64,000 bases of DNA from Plectrocnemia conspersa (GCA_009617715.1 VTFK01000442.1:164642-228641), one strand, 5' to 3'. Positions 47,540-59,443 are shown, numbered from the stretch's first letter. Numbers and translations are program-made. Notes: generated by a model from the sequence alone, not told the origin.

Positions 47540-48120
47540 CTATAGTTATAATATTATTTTAAAATTAAAACTTATTTAGTTAAAAAAATCTAAAATCATA
47601 ACCTATGTAACGAAACCAATGTTTTATTATCAAAGAAAATATATTAAATTGAAGAATATTTTTGTGTTTATATTTTTTTTCCCTTTAAATGTGTTTTAAA
47701 ACGATAATGATTTTTATTTGTGTATACACATGTTATTCTTGAATCATTGAACAATCTTACAGCTTTCTCGTTCATTTGCATTTTTTACAATTCTTATATT
47801 GATTTATTTTTCTAAAGTTTGTGACGACGCGATAGTCTAGTTTTAAAAATAAGAAACTTATTGACAACATTTAATTTTTATAAAAATTTTCTAACGTGTT
47901 TTATGAATTACAGAAGCTTCCAACGAAGTGTTTAACTTAATCTAAAATACCGGATCATAGCTAGAAAGTCTTTCAAATATCATAATCGAAAAAATAAAGA
48001 AGCTGCACTGTCAAAAATATCAATAAGGCATTAAATAATACATCGACGGTGTCTACACAAACATTATTCAAAATAGGATTAATACGCTTTTACTACCTAT
48101 ATTATATTTTATTTTTACTT
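47540..48120. other. AT-rich upstream region of WDR33
   Basis: No gene was recognised. The base composition changes sharply from AT-rich to GC-rich at about 48.12 kb. Confidence 0.4.
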
Positions 48121-48191
48121 ATTGCGCTTCGCGTCCTTTCGGGCTATGGTCGAATCGAGATCTGCTAGGACGCTAGTGTCAACCGCAGGTT

Positions 48192-48242
48192 ATGACGGCC
48201 GCGGCGATGGGATACGCCGCCGAAACTCAGCCCTCGCGCTGA
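48192..48242 (+). other. short upstream ORF in the WDR33 leader
   Basis: A 16-codon ATG-started frame ([16 protein letters not shown]) ends 37 bases before the WDR33 ATG and in a different frame. A donor-like CAAG|GTGAGT at 48255/48256 follows. If used, it would remove the ATG chosen for WDR33, so either the site is unused or the 5' end is organised differently. Confidence 0.3.
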
Positions 48243-48279
48243 TCGAGGTTTCAAGGTGAGTTCGGCGCTCGAACGCGAT

Positions 48280-50749
48280 ATGGACAGCCCGGGCGTCAAC
48301 ATGGGCATGGGCATGGGGATGGGAATGGGGATGAACATGAATATGAACATGAACATGAACATGAATATGGCTATGGGCATGGGTATGCGGGGCCCGCCGC
48401 CCAGGCACGCGTTCAGGCCCTTCGGCTACCCGCCCCGGCCGCCGCCGCAGGGCCCCATGAGCCAGGACGACTTCGACGGCAAGCGGTTGCGCAAGTCCGT
48501 CATGCGGAAGACGGTCGACTACAACGCGGCCATCATCCGCGCGCTCGAGGGCCGCGTCTGGCAGCGGGACTGGCGCGATCGTCTCGCGCTGCAACCTGAC
48601 GTGATGTACACGCCGGAGCTGCTGCCGCCGCCCTCCTACCCCGACAATCCCATCAACGCCGTCACCACCCGTTTCGTCAAGACCGCAACCAACAAGATGC
48701 GCTGCCCCATCTTCTCCGTCGCGTGGACCCCCGAGGGCCGCCGCCTCGTCACGGGCGCCTCCTCCGGCGAGTTCACCCTCTGGAACGGGCTCACTTTCAA
48801 CTTCGAGACTATTCTTCAGGCGCACGAGAGCCCCGTCCGATCCATGGTCTGGTCGCGCGGCGAGGGCTGGATGGTCACCGGCGACCACTCCGGCTATGTC
48901 AAGTACTGGCAGAGCAACATGAACAACGTCAAGATGTTCCAGGCGCACAAGGAGGCCGTCCGCGGCATCGCTTTCAGTCCCTCCGACGCCAAGATAGCCA
49001 CTTGTTCGGACGACGGCACCGTGCGCATCTTCGACTTCTATCGCTGCCAGGAGGAGAGGATACTGAGAGGGCACGGCTCTGACGTCAAATGCGTCCAATG
49101 GCATCCGACCAAGGGGCTCATCGTCTCCGGCAGCAAAGACAATCAGCAACCGATCAAGCTGTGGGATCCCAAATCCGGACAGTCGTTGGCGACTCTGCAC
49201 GCCCACAAGTCCACCGTGATGGACCTCAAATGGAACGACAACGGCAACTGGCTCATAACCGCCTCTCGCGATCATCTCTTGAAGCTCTTCGACATCAGAA
49301 AGATGGGAACCGAAATGCAGATCTTCCGGGGACACAAAAAAGAAGCCTCGAGCGTCGCGTGGCATCCCACGCACGAGGGTCTGTTCTGTTCGGGCGGATC
49401 CGACGGCGCCATCATGTTCTGGAACGTGGGCACGGATAAAGAAGTCGGCTCTATTGAAGACGCGCACGAATCCATTGTCTGGACGCTGGCGTGGCACCCG
49501 CTCGGACACATCCTTTGCTCGGGGTCCAACGATCACACGTCCAAATTTTGGACCAGAAACAGACCGGGCGATCTCATGAGAGACAAATACAACCTCAACA
49601 CTCTGCCTCGCGGGGTTCAAGACGAGCAGGACGCCGACGATCCCTCCGTCATTCCGGGCATGGGTCCCGAAGACAAAGTCGAGATATTCACCAACACCGA
49701 TAAGGCGATTCCGGGCTTGGACTTGGACACTAGCGTCATTCCTCTCGACAGTGACAAGAAAGGAAAGAAAGTGCCGTACAGCAAACCCATTCCTCGCAAC
49801 TTTCAAGCCCATTGGAACCACGCCCCCGGCGACGATTCCTCCGAGGCGCTCGCCCAAGCCCTTGTGGAGGCGGTGCCCGGAGTCGTGCCGCTGCAGGAGA
49901 TCGCCCCTTCGGCCATCATCATCTACGGCAAACTCGTTCCTGTGGAGCCCGGTTCCAAGCTGGAGGCCGCTATCGCCGAAGGACCGAAAGCTTTGAAAAT
50001 TCATAGCCTCCGGCGAGATCGAAGAGCTGCACGACGTGATGCCGCACATCGAAGACGACGAAGACGACTCTTCCAGCGCTCAATTCTTGTATCCGCCGGC
50101 CGACGAGTCTAGTATTAAAGATTCTCAAATGGGCGACGGCGAGACCGAGGAAGAGACGGAGGACTATGACAATTCGAACGCAGGGCGGCAGGACGATTAT
50201 TACCAATTCCGGCCCGAATCCAATTACGACTCGGGCGGTTACGACGCTCCCGACGCCGATTACGATTCTGAGAGAATTTTGGATCGCAGCGGTGGCGGCT
50301 ATATGCAAAATCAGCACAGAGGACAGAACAACGGCGATAATAATTTCCATAGAAACAGTAGCAGAATGTACAACGAACCGTCGAGAGGCAACTACGATGA
50401 ACCCATCGAACAGAATCACGGCAACAGTCGGCAGTATAATAACGATCGCGATCGGCACAATATGAACGATTACGATTCTAGCTATGATGCAGATCAGAGA
50501 AACGAAGGACATCAGAGGTATAGAAACGATAATAACAGGGGTCACGGAAATTGGGGGTATCCCCAACGGTCTCCGGACGTGGACATGCAACAGAACATGA
50601 TGAACGGCGGACCCAGAGGCGGAGGGGACAGGATGCGCTCCGGAGGAGACAGGGGTCGCGGCGGGAGTTCGGGTGTTTGGAGAGGCGCTTGGGGAAGAGG
50701 GCGGTCCGCGAACCAGAGAGGATATCGCAGGCCTTCTAGACCCTATTGA
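48280..50749 (+). CDS. Wdr33: WDR33, pre-mRNA 3'-end processing factor (one frameshift)
   Basis: Single-exon gene for the WD40 subunit of CPSF that, with CPSF30, recognises the AAUAAA signal in the nucleus. It opens with a Met/Gly/Asn-rich run (residues about 7-38), then [18 protein letters not shown] and [14 protein letters not shown]. The WD40 propeller follows (for example [51 protein letters not shown]), then [20 protein letters not shown], an acidic stretch, and an RGG/RS-rich tail ending [10 protein letters not shown]. The frame breaks at an AAAA run (49996-50000). Frame 1 reads sensibly to ALK, and the frame entered at 49997 continues as [20 protein letters not shown] to the stop at 50749. 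The joined length (about 820) suits insect WDR33. A one-base assembly insertion or two-base loss is likelier than a pseudogene. The GC-rich codon usage is unlike smoothened or the caspases. Confidence 0.9.
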
Positions 50750-50754
50750 AAGAC

Positions 50755-51790
50755 TCGTATGTAAAAAAAAACGTTTTAAACGATTTAATTGTGGAACGTG
50801 CAGTGTCCGTTTGAAAACGTTCTTTGCGCATATTTAAATCTAAGTGTCTCATATTGAGTGCTCTAATTTAGAAATAATTATTTGGTAAATTAACTTTTAA
50901 TTTTATAAATCTTTATGTATATCTCACTTGTTAGGATCGATTTGTTTACCAATATGATAATGATGTTTTCGTTTAAAATATAATGCTAAATTTAAAAATG
51001 TATGTTTTAGAAAGTTTTCTTGAATATTGTCAGTGTAAGGTTATTAAATGTACGAGGGTAAAACAGAAAGTAAACACTCTTATTGTGTTGGCGTTGCGTG
51101 GTTATTTGCACTGTTGTCTTGGCTGGCATCTTGAGTTTTCTTAGTTTGCCCGGAATCCTTCAATATCTACCTATAATCATGCAGTTACTTATTCCTGGTT
51201 ATGCCTAACTTAACTAGGAACTGTATTTGTATCTCATCTCAAAAATCAACAAATTTTTCGAGATAATTATCTGGTAATCTTTTTTTTTTAATTTTATTTT
51301 GTACGAATATTTTTAAATGTTTTACAACAGCTGCATAAGAAAGAGTGGGTCCGTGCTAGAAGTTTTAGAAGGATTAGCAGTTTGTGCAATGAAATTTTAA
51401 AAATATTCAAAACATAAATCTTAAAAGCAAAGCAAAATCACTTTGCTACTTCTCTAATTTATTATGGAATTTTCTTAAACCTTCAAGTACAAGCTAAAGT
51501 AAAAGTTACTACAATACTATTTTTGTTATTTTTTTGCGCTCAATTCATAATTTATATTCATCAATGGTTTAAATAACAAGAACTTTGGTGTTCATATGTA
51601 CCCTGCTCAATCTCTTAACTGGGAATGACGCCTAAAGGCGTCGTATTTATATTTCATAAATAACGGGCATGATGCAAAAAGTCTTCATTGAATTTTAAAA
51701 TGTGTTTTCAACGAGAGGAGCGAATTTTGTCATACCTTATAAAATAGGGGTGCTCAGATGTAATATCGTTTTATTTAATGAAACGTCAGG
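50755..51790. other. WDR33 3'UTR and intergenic sequence
   Basis: AT-rich sequence resumes right after the WDR33 stop. No long poly(A) run or other direct sign of a retrocopy was seen at the 3' end. No other gene was recognised. Confidence 0.4.
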
Positions 51791-51799
51791 TAGTATTTT

Positions 51800-52240
51800 G
51801 ACCACTCTATTGCAATCATTTTTATATAATTTAATTTCCATCGTTTCTACAATCTTCTTTTAAAAAAATATTTTTTTTAAAAATTGTTTCAGTTTTGAGT
51901 TAAAGAAGTCCTCTAGTACTAATGTGACCTCATTTGAACTAATATTTTTATTCCTCAAAAAATGTTTCATAGACATGAACAAGTGATCAGAAGGAGCTAT
52001 GTCTGGTGAATACAGGGAGGGGAGAGGGGTTGTAATAATAAAACTTATCAGCAAAGACCTAATTCTTTCACGAATTAATTTAGCAGTATGACTCCTCTCC
52101 AAACTCCTGATTTATGAAGGTATTCTTGGGTATTCTGACCACGACGTTCCAAATTTCCTGGACAGTTCGTCGATAAACATCCTTGAATTTGATTTAGCTT
52201 CGAACTGCAAAAGGTCTTGTCTTCCACTTTAAAGCTCATA
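51800..52240 (-). pseudogene. internally deleted mariner transposase
   Basis: On the minus strand an N-terminal helix-turn-helix piece (FKVEDKTFCSSKLNQIQG, then LSRKFGT) is followed almost directly by the C-terminal catalytic part (RSHTAKLIRERI, SPDIAPSDHLFMSMKHFLR, then a degraded end). SPDxAPSD holds the third acidic residue of mariner transposases. The first two catalytic Asp regions are missing, so the copy has an internal deletion and is dead. Confidence 0.8.
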
Positions 52241-52249
52241 TTTTTTAAT

Positions 52250-53110
52250 CAAAATTTTTAGATTTGAATTTTCTAAACCACCTCTGGTACTTCTTTATAT
52301 TTAACACGTCACCATAAGCACTAAATGTTTTCAGTAGCAATTTTTATGTAACGAATTTTAAAGTCATCCGCTCTGATTATTTTATGGTGGGTGTATTTAA
52401 ACTTTTAAAGAATCTAAATATGTCAAATTTAACCGCCTATTCATAATCAGCTTCTTGAATCACGTAATAAGAAACTGGCCGGTAAAAGGTTAGGGTGGGA
52501 AGATTAAAGAAATAAGCAGTACGTTTTTTAAGGGGGTACTTGTTATTCCCAGTACCTCTTTTGGAAACACTAATTTTTCTGCTGCCAGTGATTCGCCAGA
52601 ATCATCTCGTTAAAGTTGCTGCTTCATTTATAGGAATAAAAAAGTCTCTAGGGATTTAGAGATTAGATATGTAGTATTTGGAAAGCTGAAAACAGAAGCC
52701 AGAAGTCAGTACAAGCAACACTAGCCAATACTTTTTGATTTACCCTTAGTGAATTTCACTTGTGCTCTTATCTGGCTTCCCCGTAGTTTATGTATAGGTG
52801 TGTTTTTAAATATGAGCGAAAAAATTGATCCCAATGTTGATAAATGGATTGTCTTTTAACGTGCACAAGTATATATGTAATTTTTTTTAAACACTACAAC
52901 TTAAAATTCACTTTTTTTATTGCAAAGAATTTTTTTCGATCATTATGTACATACGTATACAACTATTTTTCTTTGTATTTTATGTTTTGTGAGAATAAAG
53001 AATTTGAAATTTGTTTCGCTATTGTGACTTTTTTCACAAATTTCAAGACAAACGGGTGTTCCGAATCTTTTGACTTTTCATCTCATGCCTATTTTTGTAA
53101 CGATACTATC
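52250..53110. other. intergenic, nothing recognised
   Basis: May include the remaining 5' part of the mariner and the smoothened promoter. The 103-codon plus-strand frame at 52844-53155 is phenylalanine-rich AT translation and is not supported. Confidence 0.35.
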
Positions 53111-53158
53111 GAGTTTTGTGGTTCGATCTCTTCGTTGAACAGAAGATACTATTAATTG
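53111..53158 (+). promoter_or_regulatory. possible 5'UTR exon end of smoothened
   Basis: A donor ATTG|GTGAGT at 53158/53159 could pair with the acceptor TTTGTTGCAG| at 53634, which directly precedes the smoothened ATG. The acceptor is convincing; the donor is only a candidate. Confidence 0.3.
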
Positions 53159-53635
53159 GTGAGTGATGTATATTAAATTTCAATTTGCTTTTTATTATTT
53201 ATATGACTATTGTTAATATGTTATTTTTTAAATTTATTTTTGAGCTACGGAGTCACCTTGCTGAGACAGATCGACACTGAGAGGCCAAAATTATCATCGA
53301 AGTCGATCGACTGATCCCGAATTATATCGTAAGATGTTAGTTGATTTATTTAACAAATTGTAAAGACATTCGCTTTGATAAATTAAAATTATTTGCGGTT
53401 TCAATGTGTTACTTATATACGTATTTTATATTTATAAATAAATATTAATAATGAATGACTTTTTTTCATACCTGCCGTAAAATCCTAAACGGTGCTATAG
53501 AATTAACGTTGTATTAATATATTTTGAATAAACTTGTTCAAAAATGAGGCTTTCGTTATTATTTTCGTTACCTATCTTACAAATTTATCGATATTAGCGA
53601 TGTGTTCGTTAACACTTCTTTTTATTTGTTGCAGG

Positions 53636-56600
53636 ATGTTGCAGTTTTTCATACGCTTGATTATAATATGGAGTTTTCAATGTTACTGTTCGGAGGCGAG
53701 TCTATCCGATATAGGAAGGGACGCCGGCAACTTTGCGAGTCAAGATCAGGACGAGGTCGTATTGGAGCAGATAAACGGAACGCAAGATTATTTTTTGACG
53801 AGAAGGACCAAAGAAAATAAATCGTGGTACGGAAGAGAGATGGTGTCGGTGCAATGTCTTAGAAATGCGAAATGTGAGCCGGTCAAGCACAAACTGTGCT
53901 TGGGCTCAAAGTTGCCTTATTCAAACACCAGCATCCATCTGACGTACAGTTACAATCAAGAAAAGGTTAATATATAAAATTAATTATTTTAGTTTGACAC
54001 GGTTTCATGAGATAATTTTTTTCAGTCATACGAAGTGTTGCAACAATACATGGTTTTGAAGCAATTGCCAAAATGTTGGGCCGTTGTTCAACCGTTTCTA
54101 TGTGCAACTTTTATGCCAAAGTGCGAATTGATAAACGGAGTAGAGATGGTGCATCTACCGTCGTTGGAGATGTGTCGAATTATAATGGAGCCGTGCAAGT
54201 TGGTGTATGACACGCCAATTTTTCCAGAATTTTTAAAATGCAACACCACTAGACTTCATTCAAAATGCGATAACGACGTCCGTGAGATGAAATTTAATAC
54301 TTCAGGTCGTTGTTTGCCACCGTTAGTGCACACCGATATTCCGTTTCATTTTTACGAAGGTATGGATGATATTTATTTTATTATTGGAGGTTTGCTTACT
54401 AACTGGAGAATTATCTATTAACAGTTCACAATAAAACACAATTGATATGTAAATAAGTTCTGATTTAAATTTTTTTTTTATTTTGGACGATCCATTGATT
54501 TTTAATTTATTGCATTTATAAGCAACTTTTTATTTAACCCTTTAGACGCGTTACTCAGAAATAAATATCAAATTGGTTTTTGAAAAATGATAATTTTACT
54601 GTGTTCTTTAATATTTTTAATTATTTGAGATTATATTTTATTTTTATTTATCACTGATTTTTGCATAAAGAGATAAAAAATCAATGGGGGGAAAATCAAG
54701 TACCTGATATATTTGATTTGTTCGATAATAGCATAGATATAATCAATAATTCCAATTGTAATGTACCTTTGTATAGATCTAGCAGAGTGGATCTTGCTCA
54801 AAGTTAAGCAGTACTAATTTAATATATTTTTAGGAGTCTCTGGATGTGGACTACCTTGCAGAAATCCATTGTACACGCAAGATGAACACGATCAGATCAA
54901 GGGTCTTGTGTTATGGGGTGCTTCAATCAGTTTGGCCTTTACAATCTTTACCATATCAACATTTTTGGTGAACTGGAGGAGTTCCAGTAAATATCCGGCA
55001 CTAGTGATCTTTTACATAAACGTCTGTTATATGATTTCATCTATAGGGTTTGTTTTGTATTATATAAAATAAATTCAATAGCAATGTTTTTAATATGGTT
55101 TTGTATGTTTATAGTTGGTTATCGCAATTTATGTTCGATTCTGGAGGTAAAGATATAGTCTGCTCGAAAGATGGCACCAGAAGACGCAGTGAACCTTCCG
55201 CTGGCGAAAATTTATCTTGCGTCATCATATTTGTTTTGGTAAATAAATTTGGTGTTAAAATTAAAATTTATAATTTTACTAAGCTATGAATTATTTTTAG
55301 GTTTATTATTTTCTAATTGCGGCATGTGTGTGGTTCGTTATATTCACGTATGCATGGCATATTAGCTTCAAAGCACTAGGTGAGGCTTTTTTTAATGTTT
55401 ACTTTGAAATTCTTAAAGAATGCCATACAATTTTTATGATAATATTTTTAGGAAAGATGCAAGAAAGGATTGATAAGAAAGGTGCGTATTTTCATCTCGT
55501 GGCCTGGTCTTTACCTTTAATTCTCACCATAACAATAATGGCCCTGGGAGAAATCGATGGAAGTAGTATCACAGGAATATGTTTCGTCGGCTATTTGAAT
55601 CATCACAGTCGAGCTGGATTTTTATTGGGTCCATTATTGGCTGTTCTGCTCATCGGAGGATTCTTCTTATTACGCGGTATGTTTTATCTATATATTATTT
55701 AAACATTTCAACTAATCAATTAACTATATAACTTATTATTATTGCTGCAATAATAGGATCAAAGCACATGTAAGACTAATGATTTGCGCTATAAATTTAT
55801 ACCCTTCATCATGTAAAAAGAAACTTGTTCACTTTCGACCATCGTGGCGCATTGGGGTAACCTGTTAGGCCACGATGGTCTTAATTTAATCTAAAAAATA
55901 AAAAATATAGATTTTGTGTAAAACAGTTGTTTGTAATTTGAGAAGAGAAATTATTAATCAATCAAGATTTCAATCCTTTTATATACCAGTTACATATCTG
56001 ATAAAAATAAGAAGAGTGTATAACCGACAATAAAGAGCCCATAAGTTTAAGACCGAGTTTCTTTTTAAATGATTTCTTCTATAAGTATAAAAAAAAATAT
56101 ATTTTTTTAGGGATTTTTACATTAATTTTTGTACGTACGACGAGCAAGGATATTATATCAGTCAGAGCATCAAGCAAAATACGTTCTACAATATTGAAAG
56201 GATCTGCGACTGCTGTTTTCGTGTTTATTTTCATTAGTGTCACTTTCATGTGTCATGCTTATGAATTTATGAATTCCAAAAGTTGGTACGACAGCTTTCG
56301 TCTATTTTTGATGTAAGTTGTTTTATATGTGCATTGAAATGTTACATTTTATTTTTTTTGTTATTTTATTTATCTTTTCTATTAACTTATAGCTGTCGTT
56401 TGACGTCAATGTACAGCGGAACGGATCAAGAATGTATGCAAATATCGAGACCAAGTGTTGCAGTGCTTCAATTGCAACTTTTATGTCTCTTCTGTAGCGT
56501 TGGTTTGATGGCAAGTTGGGTTTTCACTGGTGCTACTCTTAAGACTTGGAAGAGATACATTAGAACGTAATATTGAATTACTTAATATAATATATGCAGT

Positions 56601-57802
56601 TTTTACATATAATGATTGATTTCCTCTAAAAATAGGAAATTTGGATGTGAAAAAGAAGAACCGGTGAAACTTCAGAAGCATAAGTTAATTGCTCAAGCTT
56701 TTGCACGCCGTAAAGAATTCCATAATCAAGGCAGAATGTCAATATCGTTTTATAATACGCATACCGATCCTGTTGGTTTAAATTTTGAATTGAACTCCGT
56801 TGCCAGTCACGATTTTAGCTCCACTTGGGCTAATAATCTACCAAGATTTGTGAAGAGAAGAGGTGCTCTAACCGGTGCTCAAAATTCCCATAGTCAATCG
56901 TCCAGCGCACCAAGGAGGAATTCTCAAGTATGTTCTATAAAATGTATCAAAATGTATCTAGGTATTAATAATTTATCTTATTTCAGGATTCGCAAATCAG
57001 TTTTAGTCTACGTCACGTATCGGTGGAATCTAGACGCAACTCTTTAGATAGCCAAGTTTCTGTCAAAATAGCCGAAATGAAAACTAAAGTGGCTAGTAGA
57101 AGAGTTAAACCTCATAAGTCGTCCAGAAGGAGGCCACCGAGGAAATCGACTGTTTATACCAGAAAAGAGAGCACGACTTCCATCGAAAGTCAGATTGGAA
57201 CTCATATTGTCAGAGCTATGTCGTCGACTAATGAGAGACGGCACGATAACATACCGCGTGTGTCTCATCGTCGAATAGCCAACGCCGGTTTGAATCAAGA
57301 ACAGATCAATTTGCTATTAGAGAATGGAAAGTTTATCCTGCCTTTCTTACAAAATCAAGGTTTGACATCCACGTCCGATGAAGAGAACATGTCCACCGCT
57401 TCCTTGAAGATTTGCGGCAGTCAGTTAAATATAGAGTTGTACAAGAAGAATCCGATTAATAGCATGATCAACGAGTCGAATCAATTAGCCATAGCTCCTT
57501 GTAACAGTGATTCCGATTCCGAATCCAAGAACGCCGAAACTTATAACTTCTTAGCTCATTCAAGCGACGATAACTTCAGAAGGGATTTGAAAGACGTGTG
57601 TGGCAGTAAAAGTAGCTCTAAAAGTAAATCGAGTAGAAGGTCTTCGCGCTTAAGTGGCCGAATAAAAAGCAAGAGGTTAGTTAAGAACAGCTTGAAGGGA
57701 TCGAAGAATTCGAGTAGAGCAAGAAAAAGGAATAATTCTGAGGTGAATGAAAAAGCAAAGACTCCGTTGGATTCTTCGATGGATTCTTATTGCTCGAGCT
57801 AG
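53636..57802 (+). CDS. smo: Smoothened, Hedgehog signal transducer, ten coding exons
   Basis: Exons: 53636-53965, 54026-54359, 54834-55047, 55115-55238, 55301-55379, 55452-55676, 56111-56312, 56393-56566, 56636-56927 and 56987-57802. All joins are GT/AG and keep phase, giving 929 residues to the TAG. The ATG is one base after the acceptor and opens a signal peptide (MLQFFIRLIIIWSFQCYC). The cysteine-rich domain spans about 60-220, and seven membrane segments follow from about 244 (GLVLWGASISLAFTIF) to 545, ending TLKTWKRYIRT. The cytoplasmic tail has PKA-type sites at Ser657 and Ser677 (both RRNS) and Ser720 (RKES) with Arg clusters between, like the Drosophila S667/S687/S740 switch. Smo is a class F receptor-like protein held off by Patched. 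Serine/lysine-rich coding-like sequence continues in another frame to 58281, so the stop may result from a one-base loss between 57751 and 57799. Confidence 0.95.
55837..55880. repeat. perfect 12-bp stem-loop in smoothened intron 6
   Basis: GACCATCGTGGC and GCCACGATGGTC flank a 20-base loop (GCATTGGGGTAACCTGTTAG). GTGGCGCATTGG resembles a tRNA A box, so it may be a SINE head with a foldback. The host intron (434 bp) is unusually long for this gene, which fits an insertion. Confidence 0.6.
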
Positions 57803-58281
57803 GGCGTCTCGCTTTACAGAGTTCGTTCTCTGGCGTTTCGGTGGAAAAGAATAATTCAAGAAACAGTAAAACTAGCTGTGATGTTGGAATCCAAGCAAAT
57901 TTGCAGGAGATAGCAACTTTAGCGTCACAGAACAGCGATGTGACTGTAAAGAATAAACTGAACATATTGAAATCGCATAATTCATCCATATTTTCAGGAT
58001 CGTTATTAAGATCTGGAAATTCTGGTTCAGATAAAAAAAACAAAGATAAAGAAATGGTTGTGTTATATAAGAACAACGACGATTTGAAGAGTAGTAAGAA
58101 ATTTTCGGCCGAGTATGCGAAGAACGGTAATAAGCATTTAAAGAACGACGAAAGCAACGAGCCGTTGTTGAGTAACAAACACGGTGAGAAGCAACCTGTT
58201 ATCGTTAAAAAGAAAATTGACATCGCAAGCTTAAGCGAGTCGAAAAAGCTGAAGCAACTTTTGTTGCCATCGACAAAGTAA
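57803..58281 (+). pseudogene. smo: out-of-frame continuation of the Smoothened tail
   Basis: The frame that includes 57790 stays open to a TAA at 58279-58281 and encodes about 160 residues of serine/lysine-rich tail (LGRLALQSSFSGVSVEKNNS ... KIDIASLSESKKLKQLLLPS). Its composition continues that of the upstream tail. Together with 929 residues it would give a protein near 1,090 residues, comparable to Drosophila Smo. In Drosophila the extreme C-terminus binds Fused. It is either translated after correcting a one-base sequencing loss, or is 3'UTR in a truly truncated allele. Confidence 0.6.
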
Positions 58282-58990
58282 ATCTGTACTGATTATAATG
58301 TGTTGTGAAAATGTTCAAAATGTGCTATATTATTTTTTATATTACTATAGCGACTTAATTTTTTGTATTTAGATTAAGTTACAAAGTGCCAAGAAATGTT
58401 TATACTTAGTCAATTTATGGAATATTGGTATTATAGTGTTTAAAGAGAATTTAACTATTGTTGAAAATCAATAGATTGATATTTTGTTGTATAACAGTTT
58501 TACTGTTGCATTTATTATGATGCGTTTTATATAACTTTTTATATAGTATGATAATTTTTAAATCAATATTGGAAAGTGTAATTTTTTACAATATTACTTT
58601 AAGACTGAATATCATTATGTGTGAATTTGCTCTCTAATGATATTACAAATCTGTAACAATGTTTTATAATTTGACACCTTAAATAATTGATATTTTTTTA
58701 ATCCTGTTTTTAGATATTAATATCCCAATTTTATATTATTTGTATAGATCTGATTTGAAATGAGACTAAAGATCTAACTCGACGATCTCCTTATTATGCA
58801 TTTAAGTTGAATCTAAGGTTGTGTATATATTATTGTATTAATTACCAAAGTATGGTCCAGTAAAATAAAATTATTTTAAAATACATAATCTTTTATTATA
58901 AAACCTGTGTCATATCAAGTTGAAAATTCAATGATGAGTACATAAGAAGTAGTATAAATTGAGGATAATTTAAATGTGCAATATATAAAA
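58282..58990. other. smoothened 3'UTR and intergenic sequence
   Basis: AT-rich sequence with an AATAAA-like poly(A) signal near 58863 (TAAAATAAAATT). Nothing else was recognised. Confidence 0.4.
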
Positions 58991-58995
58991 TAATT

Positions 58996-59271
58996 GTTCC
59001 ATAAAACGAATTGTTTGCGCAGTACTGTGGGACAGAGCGGCAACTAGGGTTTCTGGATTCGACCCGGACCCGAACCCGCTGGGTAATGACATCAAAACCC
59101 CGGTTCCGGTACTTAAAAAGTCAAATTTTCAGAAACCCTAGCAGCAGCGAACGAGCATTGGTCCTTAGAACAAAGAACACCTTATGAATAACTCTGTAAC
59201 CAATCCTTTTCCGAAGAAAAAATCCAAAGATTTACCTTATATAAATGCACAAACAATTCGTTTTATGGAAC
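58996..59271. mobile_element. palindromic MITE family, copy 2, carrying a nested element
   Basis: The ends GTTCCATAAAACGAATTGTT and ACAATTCGTTTTATGGAAC are inverted. The interior and right flank match copy 1 at 20.07 kb (CATTGGT, AAAGATTTACCTTATATAAA TGCACAAAC, AAATGCACATATCTCTTAAA). A separate 96-bp element is inserted at 59045-59140. Confidence 0.85.
59045..59140. mobile_element. nested 96-bp hAT-like MITE
   Basis: It has 11-bp perfect inverted ends (TAGGGTTTCTG and CAGAAACCCTA), a GC-rich inside (GACCCGGACCCGAACCCGC), and 8-bp flanks gcggcaac and gcagcagc that match at six of eight positions. That is compatible with a hAT-type 8-bp target duplication. It interrupts the host MITE. Confidence 0.7.
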
Positions 59272-59443
59272 AAAGTATTTATTTAAATGCACATATCTCT
59301 TAAAATAATTCCCTGTATAAGTTATCCACAAGTTTTCTATATGTAATATATAAATTATTCATAATATAAAATTACGAATATTGTTGCATTTTTAAAAATC
59401 ATCCTAATCAATTAATTTATACAAATAGATTTTACTTATAAAA

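Noticed and set aside
48190..50049. 619-codon open frame on the minus strand opposite WDR33
   Set aside because: It is the mirror of a GC-rich coding exon, where antisense stops are rare. The plus strand clearly encodes WDR33 and the antisense His/Arg-rich product resembles nothing.
49970..50590. 206-codon minus-strand frame over the WDR33 tail
   Set aside because: Shadow of the plus-strand tail; its Val/Ile repeats are antisense of Asp/Asn/Tyr codons.
57681..58223. 180-codon minus-strand frame opposite the Smoothened tail
   Set aside because: Leu/Phe/Ser-rich antisense of a Lys/Ser/Glu-rich coding sequence.
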